Shown here: positions 59,684 through 64,000 of the stretch, piece after piece
Position numbering within the stretch: position 1 is the first letter of the stretch
Layout: each line of letters starts with the position of its first letter
From: Bacteroides helcogenes P 36-108
GTDB taxonomy: Bacteria > Bacteroidota > Bacteroidia > Bacteroidales > Bacteroidaceae
Assembly (NCBI RefSeq): GCF_000186225.1
Contig: NC_014933.1
Location: forward strand, 930,001 to 994,000
Direction of reading: 5' to 3'
Length of the DNA stretch: 64,000 bases
Notes under the pieces: model-generated
Database searches by the model: none
What the model saw: only the letters and a program-made list of their open reading frames with translations
Told to the model about the DNA's origin: nothing
Program-made: the position numbers and the translations under genes

Positions 59684-61057
59684 ATGAAGAAACATATCAT
59701 CATATTGTCCGCCGCCGGTTTGCTGCTCAGTAGCTGCGGCGTGTACACCAAATACAAACCCGCTACCGAGGTGTCCGACGGCCTCTACGGAGAGGATACG
59801 ACGGAGGTGCAAGCCGCCGATACCCTCAGCTTAGGCGGCATCCCCTGGCAGGAACTCTTTACAGACCCCTGCCTGCAACGGCTCATCGAGCAAGGTTTGC
59901 AGACCAATACCGACTACCTCTCCGCACAGCTTCGTGTGGAAGAGGCACAAGCCACCTTGCTCTCTGCCCGGCTGGCCTTCCTGCCTTCGTTTGCCCTTGC
60001 GCCGCAAGGCACTGTGAGCAGCTTTGACGGCGGCAAGGCTTCGCAAACCTATTCCCTGCCCGTCACCGCTTCATGGCAGCTCGACCTCTTCGGAGGCTTG
60101 CGCAACGCCCGGAAACAGTCTAAGGCACTCCTTGCCCAAAGCGAGGACTATCGCCAAGCCGTGCGCACACAGCTCATTGCCGGCATTGCCAATACCTATT
60201 ATACCTTATTGATGCTGGACGAACAGCTTGCCCTGACCGAACAGACCGCACAGGCCTGGGAGGAGACGGTGCGTGCCGCCCGCGCCTTGATGCAGGCGGG
60301 ACAATACAACGAGGCGGGCGTGTCGCAGATGGAAGGTACGCTCTATTCCGTGCAGGCTTCCGTCCTCACGCTGAAGGAGCAAATCAACCAGACGGAGAAC
60401 TCGCTTGCCTTGCTGCTGGCCGATACTCCCCGCCACTACGAGCGCGGTGCGCTGGCCGACAGCCGTCTGTCTTCCGAGTATTCCGTAGGAGTGCCCGTAT
60501 CGTTGCTTTCCGCCCGCCCCGATGTGCGCAGTGCGGAACGGACGTTGGAAGCCGCTTTCTATGGAACCAATGCAGCCCGTTCGGCCTTTTATCCCTCCAT
60601 TACTTTGAGTGGCAGTGCGGGGTGGACCAATGCCGCCGGAAGCATGATTGTCAATCCCGGCAAGTTCCTTGCTTCGGCAGTAGGTTCGCTGACGCAGCCC
60701 CTCTTTGCCCGCGGGCAGGTGGTGGCGCAGTACCGTATAGCCAAAGCCCGGCAGGAAGAGGCCTCACTTGCCTTTCAGCAAGCCGTGCTCAATGCCGGCA
60801 GCGAGGTGAACGACGCTATCACCGCTTGCCAGACCAGCCGCGCAAAGAGTGCCTTGTTGGAGAAACAGGTGTCTTCCTTGCAGTCGGCCTTGCGCAGCAC
60901 CTCCCTGTTGATGGAGCATGGCACTACCACCTATCTGGAAGTGCTCACCGCCCGGCAGAGCTTGCTCAGTGCGCAGCTCTCACAGGCGTCCAACCGCTTC
61001 ACGGAGCTGCAAAGCCTGATTAATCTCTATCAGGCACTTGGAGGAGGTCAAGACTAA
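59684..61057 (+). CDS. Outer-membrane efflux factor (NodT-type lipoprotein)
   Basis: 457 residues. Lipobox SSC (Cys18), then two OEP (TolC-like) repeats rich in long helices: NTDYLSAQLRVEEAQATLLSARLAFLPSFAL, and STLEAAFYGTNAARSAFYPSITLSGSAGW-like second copy (RTLEAAFYGTNAARSAFYPSI). Forms the outer-membrane channel trimer of the efflux pump. It belongs to the same direction and function as the adaptor and pump genes, though 172 bp separate it from the pump. Confidence 0.95.
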   Translation: MKKHIIILSAAGLLLSSCGVYTKYKPATEVSDGLYGEDTTEVQAADTLSLGGIPWQELFTDPCLQRLIEQGLQTNTDYLSAQLRVEEAQATLLSARLAFLPSFALAPQGTVSSFDGGKASQTYSLPVTASWQLDLFGGLRNARKQSKALLAQSEDYRQAVRTQLIAGIANTYYTLLMLDEQLALTEQTAQAWEETVRAARALMQAGQYNEAGVSQMEGTLYSVQASVLTLKEQINQTENSLALLLADTPRHYERGALADSRLSSEYSVGVPVSLLSARPDVRSAERTLEAAFYGTNAARSAFYPSITLSGSAGWTNAAGSMIVNPGKFLASAVGSLTQPLFARGQVVAQYRIAKARQEEASLAFQQAVLNAGSEVNDAITACQTSRAKSALLEKQVSSLQSALRSTSLLMEHGTTTYLEVLTARQSLLSAQLSQASNRFTELQSLINLYQALGGGQD

Positions 61058-61106
61058 ACCTCATCATACTCTCTCTGTGTCTTCATCATCATTCAGATGA
61101 AGAAAA

Positions 61107-61140
61107 AGGGCTGCTTGGGAAGTGATTCCAGAGCAGCCCT
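61107..61140 (+). terminator. Terminator hairpin after RND operon
   Basis: AGGGCTGCT (61107-61115) pairs with AGCAGCCCT (61132-61140), with inner GGAA/TTCC pairs. Short T-rich tail (GCTTTG). 50 bp past the last efflux-gene stop. Confidence 0.7.
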
Positions 61141-61287
61141 GCTTTGTAAATAATCATCATTAAGAGTTATCATTGCGGATAATCATTCTTTTTTATACCT
61201 TTTTCCTACTGATCAGTGAATAAGTAAATGTGCATAATTAGTTTATACTTTGAGAGTATCTGTCATTCAGGTGGCGTACTTACGACA

Positions 61288-61331
61288 CGATGCATCTATA
61301 TATCCCATACGTCGGATATATAGATGCATCG
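61288..61331. repeat. Perfect 18-bp inverted repeat
   Basis: CGATGCATCTATATATCC (61288-61305), 8-nt loop, exact complement at 61314-61331. No T-run follows on either strand, so it is not a classical terminator; it lies 43 bp beyond the CoA-transferase stop. Confidence 0.8.
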
Positions 61332-61374
61332 CAAGTATCTTCCGGACCTCTGTTTCCCGGTCACGAAAAGGTTT

Positions 61375-62871
61375 CTATTTGTACAGTGCCCAGTCCACGT
61401 TCTTCATGTCCCCGCTTTTGGCGAGTTCGGCATGCATACCCAATGCGGCGCGGACAGCCTGTGGAGTCTGTGCCTTGCCGTCGGTCAGTTTCAGGTAATC
61501 CCAAAGGATATTCTTGTAGTCGGGATGGGCGCAGTTTTCGATGATGGCCTGCGCGCGTTCTTTCGGGCTCTTTCCACGGAGATCGGCAACACCCTGTTCG
61601 GTAATGATGATGTTGACGTCGTGTTCCGTATGGTCGTGATGAGACACCATCGGAACAATGGCGCTGATCTTGCCCTCTTTGGCAACGGACGGACAAGTGA
61701 AGATGGAGATATAAGCGTTGCGTGTGAAGTCACCGCTTCCGCCGATACCGTTCATCATCTTCGTACCGCCGATGTGGGTGGAGTTCACGTTTCCGTAGAG
61801 GTCGGCTTCGATGGCTGTGTTGATGGAGATTACACCGAGACGGCGTACCACTTCCGGGCTGTTGGATATTTCCGACGGGCGCAATACCAACTTATCGCGG
61901 AAGAAGTCCATGTCGTTGTAGATGCCTTCCAGACAGTCGTTCGTCACGGTCAGTGAGCAGGCGCTGCCGAATTTCACACGGCCTTCACGGATCAGTCCGA
62001 TGACGGAGTTCTGGATAACCTCTGTGTACATTTCAAACGGAGGGATGGTCTTGTCACGTCCTAATGCGCCCAATACAGCGTTGGCAATGTTGCCCACACC
62101 CGATTGCAGCGGGAGGAAGGTGGGAGGAATGATGCCGCGCTTCATGTCGGCAGCTAAGAAGTCGGCCACGTTCTGTCCTATTTTATCGGTCAGAGGGTCT
62201 GCATCAGCAAAAGAACGTGCTTCATCCGGCCAGTTGGTTTCTACGACACCTGCAATCTTCTTCGGGTCAACTTGAATGTAGGGCTTCCCGATGCGGTCAC
62301 TCGGCTTGTAGATGGGTATCTCGCGGCGGTAGGGAGGGTCCAGAGGCTCGTAAACGTCGTGCAATCCCATGGCATTCTTGCTGTGGGCAGCGTTCAGTTC
62401 TACGATGATTTGGTCGGCGAGGCGACATACGGTAGGAGCGATGCCGCCGGCTGCTGTCAGATAGATTTTACCGTCTTCGGTCACTTCGCATGCCTCGATA
62501 ATGGCAACGTTTACTTTTCCCATGAAGCCGTAACGCACTTCCTGGGCCATCTGCGAAAGGTGAATGTCGTTGTAGGCAATCTCACCATTGTTCACCGCCT
62601 TGCGGAAGTCGGCGTTGGTGGTGTATGGAGCGCGGTATCGGATGGCTTTGACACGTGAAAGTATGCCGTCGCAGGCATCACCCGTAGAAGCACCTGTGAA
62701 GATGCCCACTTGGAAAGGGTTTCCTTTGGCGTGCTCAGCTTCTGCTATTTCTGCCAATGCATGTGTAACGGCTTTGGCTGTTCCTGCGGGAGTAAATCCA
62801 CTTAGACCGATGTTGTAGCCATGTTTAATCAGGCTTGCAGCTTCTGCTGCCGAAATGTAATTGAATGCCAT
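61375..62871 (-). CDS. Acetyl-CoA hydrolase/succinate CoA-transferase family protein
   Basis: 498 residues, class I CoA-transferase. The family's active-site glutamate is expected at Glu284 in MYTEVIQNS; other core motifs are GVISINTAIEADLYGNVNSTHIGGTKMMNGIGGSGDF and the closing ITEQGVADLRGKSPKERAQAII. It probably moves CoA between succinate or propionate and acetate, fitting the succinate/propionate and acetate fermentation of Bacteroides. A pure acetyl-CoA hydrolase role is less likely. Single gene; no clear TAnnTTTG box is seen within 100 bp. Confidence 0.95.
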   Translation of the reverse strand: MAFNYISAAEAASLIKHGYNIGLSGFTPAGTAKAVTHALAEIAEAEHAKGNPFQVGIFTGASTGDACDGILSRVKAIRYRAPYTTNADFRKAVNNGEIAYNDIHLSQMAQEVRYGFMGKVNVAIIEACEVTEDGKIYLTAAGGIAPTVCRLADQIIVELNAAHSKNAMGLHDVYEPLDPPYRREIPIYKPSDRIGKPYIQVDPKKIAGVVETNWPDEARSFADADPLTDKIGQNVADFLAADMKRGIIPPTFLPLQSGVGNIANAVLGALGRDKTIPPFEMYTEVIQNSVIGLIREGRVKFGSACSLTVTNDCLEGIYNDMDFFRDKLVLRPSEISNSPEVVRRLGVISINTAIEADLYGNVNSTHIGGTKMMNGIGGSGDFTRNAYISIFTCPSVAKEGKISAIVPMVSHHDHTEHDVNIIITEQGVADLRGKSPKERAQAIIENCAHPDYKNILWDYLKLTDGKAQTPQAVRAALGMHAELAKSGDMKNVDWALYK

Positions 62872-62964
62872 AATGTATAGTTATTTTTTGCGTGTAAAGA
62901 TCCGCTAAGATTAAACATCTAATTTTCAGATATCAACTTTTGTGATTCCCGACTTTTAATTTGG

Positions 62965-63378
62965 TTAATATTTCCTTTGAAGTATTTCTGACCAAATGAT
63001 GGCTCGCTTTGCTTCTTCTGCCGAATGAATGCCGTATTCGGAGGTTTCATCGGATTCGGGCGTGTCGGATGCCGTGAGACAATCTTTTTCTTGGATGGGA
63101 ATATATGAGGAACCGGAGGTCTTTCTTGATTTGGATTTTACGGAAGGGGTGAATGCTTTTTCGGTGGTTTGTTCCGTCATTTGAGGGCCTTCGGGTATAT
63201 AGCCTCCGTAGGTGCTTCCCTGCTCAGAGGAAGGAGTGAATACGTCGTCTTCCATATCTGTATCAGGTAGCATAAAAGGCTTGCTTTCGGCATTTTTCTT
63301 AGCTTCTTTTTTAAACTGCCTGATAAGTCCGATAACTATTACAGCCGCAACTAATAGAAATTTAAAAGCGTCTTCCAT
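62965..63378 (-). CDS. Small membrane-anchored hypothetical protein
   Basis: 137 residues. N-terminal membrane helix (about 4-20, FKFLLVAAVIVIGLI), a basic patch (RQFKKEAKKN), then a long, low-complexity, probably unstructured tail rich in Ser, Thr, Glu and Pro, ending EEAKRAIIWSEILQRKY, which may be a short conserved helix. No family recognised. Start at the ATG at 63378, next to a strong promoter (63398-63428). Confidence 0.8.
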   Translation of the reverse strand: MEDAFKFLLVAAVIVIGLIRQFKKEAKKNAESKPFMLPDTDMEDDVFTPSSEQGSTYGGYIPEGPQMTEQTTEKAFTPSVKSKSRKTSGSSYIPIQEKDCLTASDTPESDETSEYGIHSAEEAKRAIIWSEILQRKY

Positions 63379-63397
63379 ATCTTTTTTGTTTTTCGCC

Positions 63398-63428
63398 CAA
63401 AGATAATGCAAACCGAAAACAGAACAAA
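63398..63428 (-). promoter_or_regulatory. Bacteroides promoter for gene at 62965-63378
   Basis: Minus-strand TTTG (63425-63428) and TATCTTTG (63398-63405) with 19 bp between, a full consensus match. Confidence 0.82.
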
Positions 63429-63531
63429 ATGAACGTGCTTATTTTTTGTACCGATTAGGCGCTGATTATCTTCTGCTTTGGGGCAAAGGTAAATAATTAA
63501 TCCGATTGTCGCCAAGAATTAGACATTAAAA

Positions 63532-63555
63532 AAGGGCAGCTTCACAGCTCCCCTT
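63532..63555. terminator. Terminator-like hairpin without an obvious gene
   Basis: AAGGG-C-AGCT (63532-63541) pairs with AGCT-C-CCCTT (63546-63555), one C/C mismatch. T-runs stand on both sides in the proper sense (six T on the minus strand, six T after two A on the plus strand). No gene is seen entering it from either direction. Confidence 0.6.
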
Positions 63556-63754
63556 AATTTTTTAACCTAAACCTTAACTATGAAAAAATCTAATGTTTCT
63601 TTCATTTCACAAATGTGGAAATTTATTTCAACAATGCCAACTCAATACTTGAAAAATGTTTGTTTTATTAACATTAATTAGTGCATAATTCTCGGACTAA
63701 CAGCTTGAGATGCTATTTTTCTTTCATTTCATTACTTAATTGGCAGGGAAGGCG

Positions 63755-63762
63755 TATCTTTG
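63755..63762 (+). promoter_or_regulatory. Promoter -7 box for miaB
   Basis: TATCTTTG 35 bp upstream of the ATG at 63798. Confidence 0.65.
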
Positions 63763-63797
63763 CGGACAATTTACCCTATATAATAAAGAAATAAAAT

Positions 63798-64000
63798 ATG
63801 GAGAAAGTAACGGAAGCAGACTTTAAATCTGCGACTGCTGATGACAACAAGAAGTTGTTCATCGAAACCTACGGCTGCCAGATGAATGTGGCAGATAGTG
63901 AAGTAATTGCTTCAGTCATGCAGATGGCAGGCTATTCTGTGGCTGAAACGCTGGAAGAGGCGGATGCGGTATTTATGAATACCTGCTCCATCCGTGATAA
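63798..64000 (+). CDS. miaB: tRNA methylthiotransferase MiaB, N-terminal part
   Basis: The first 67 codons before the window end. After a short tail it shows the UPF0004 start KLFIETYGCQMNVADSEVIASVM, whose cysteine binds the auxiliary 4Fe-4S cluster, and AVFMNTCSIRDN with the second cluster cysteine. This is the pattern of MiaB, which adds a methylthio group to i6A37 of tRNA. The radical SAM and TRAM domains would lie beyond the window. Other methylthiotransferases (RimO, MtaB) differ in these motifs (QMN and SIRD favour MiaB). Confidence 0.93.
   Translation, partial: MEKVTEADFKSATADDNKKLFIETYGCQMNVADSEVIASVMQMAGYSVAETLEEADAVFMNTCSIRD

Larger units (their letters stand above)
61058..61374. 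other. Convergent intergenic region with long palindrome
   Basis: 317 bp. Contains the efflux-operon terminator and a perfect 18-bp inverted repeat (61288-61331). The rest is AT-rich without a gene. Confidence 0.7.
63379..63797. other. Divergent region before miaB, with hairpin and small frame
   Basis: 419 bp. From left: the leftward promoter, a terminator-like hairpin (63532-63555), a 33-codon rightward frame starting with ATG at 63580 (MKKSNVSFISQMWKF...), AT-rich sequence, and the miaB promoter box. The small frame has no clear ribosome-binding site and is listed only as possible. Confidence 0.5.

Noticed and set aside
1..64000. tRNA, rRNA genes, transposases or phage genes
   Set aside because: No cloverleaf with TTCRA arm, rRNA-like stretch, transposase or integrase motif was noticed on either strand; small RNAs cannot be excluded by eye.

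Overview
The window looks like chromosomal DNA of a gut-type Bacteroides (Bacteroidota). The grounds are: many start-proximal TAnnTTTG (-7) boxes, several with a TTG/TTTG about 19-21 bp upstream; weak or absent Shine-Dalgarno sequences; many SPII lipoproteins; and Bacteroidales-specific families (fimbrillins with DUF3575/DUF3868/DUF4906, NVEALA peptide, DUF4270, DUF4294, DUF4884, DUF4907, HU-like proteins). No species is claimed. I saw no tRNA, rRNA, CRISPR array, insertion sequence or prophage. Both end genes are cut by the window: a signal-peptide protein at 1-73 and miaB at 63798-64000.

Layout. 0-3 kb: leftward LemA/DUF3137 envelope operon with two similar small secreted proteins. 3-9.1 kb: membrane-anchored AraC/TPR regulator, nitroreductase, HU-like protein, HxlR regulator, secreted hypothetical, EamA transporter. 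9.3-17 kb: housekeeping block (leuS, YitT, rdgB, nadA, SpoU methyltransferase, second YitT), with AT-rich gaps holding a cluster of DnaA-box-like nonamers. 17-29.3 kb: orphan sensor kinase, DUF4294, HhH/outer-membrane protein, radical SAM protein, two-domain aspartyl protease with PDZ, NUC1 nuclease, SulP transporter, DUF4884 lipoprotein, rubrerythrin, cupin, GH16 glucanase lipoprotein.

29.5-39.3 kb: a six-gene leftward type V pilus operon (DUF3575, DUF3868/OmpA, Mfa1-like major subunit, FimB/Mfa2 anchor, minor fimbrillin, DUF4906 tip-like protein), faced by a divergent membrane-anchored HTH gene that may control it. 39.3-46.6 kb: nadB; a small membrane protein; an array of 11-bp tandem repeats that turns round at a CTATAG palindrome; a LytTR regulator with a dead receiver domain; then a divergent pair of two-gene surface operons (DUF4270 plus outer-membrane protein; Kelch lipoprotein plus DUF4907).

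46.8-50.5 kb: a markedly AT-rich cassette of an NVEALA-type precursor with a six-cysteine core, a beta-propeller lipoprotein, a membrane-tethered CSSC thioredoxin-like protein and a transglutaminase-like lipoprotein. It is the best candidate here for an undescribed system. 50.7-54 kb: lpdA, DUF2007 protein, dacB (PBP4). 54-61 kb: AraC regulator divergent from a GC-rich RND efflux operon (adaptor, pump, outer-membrane factor). 61.4-64 kb: CoA-transferase, small membrane protein, start of miaB.

Starts were moved from the longest reading frame where that began at a non-ATG codon or where a promoter box or ribosome-binding site pointed to a later ATG. Domain names rest on recognising sequence motifs by eye; no database search was run.
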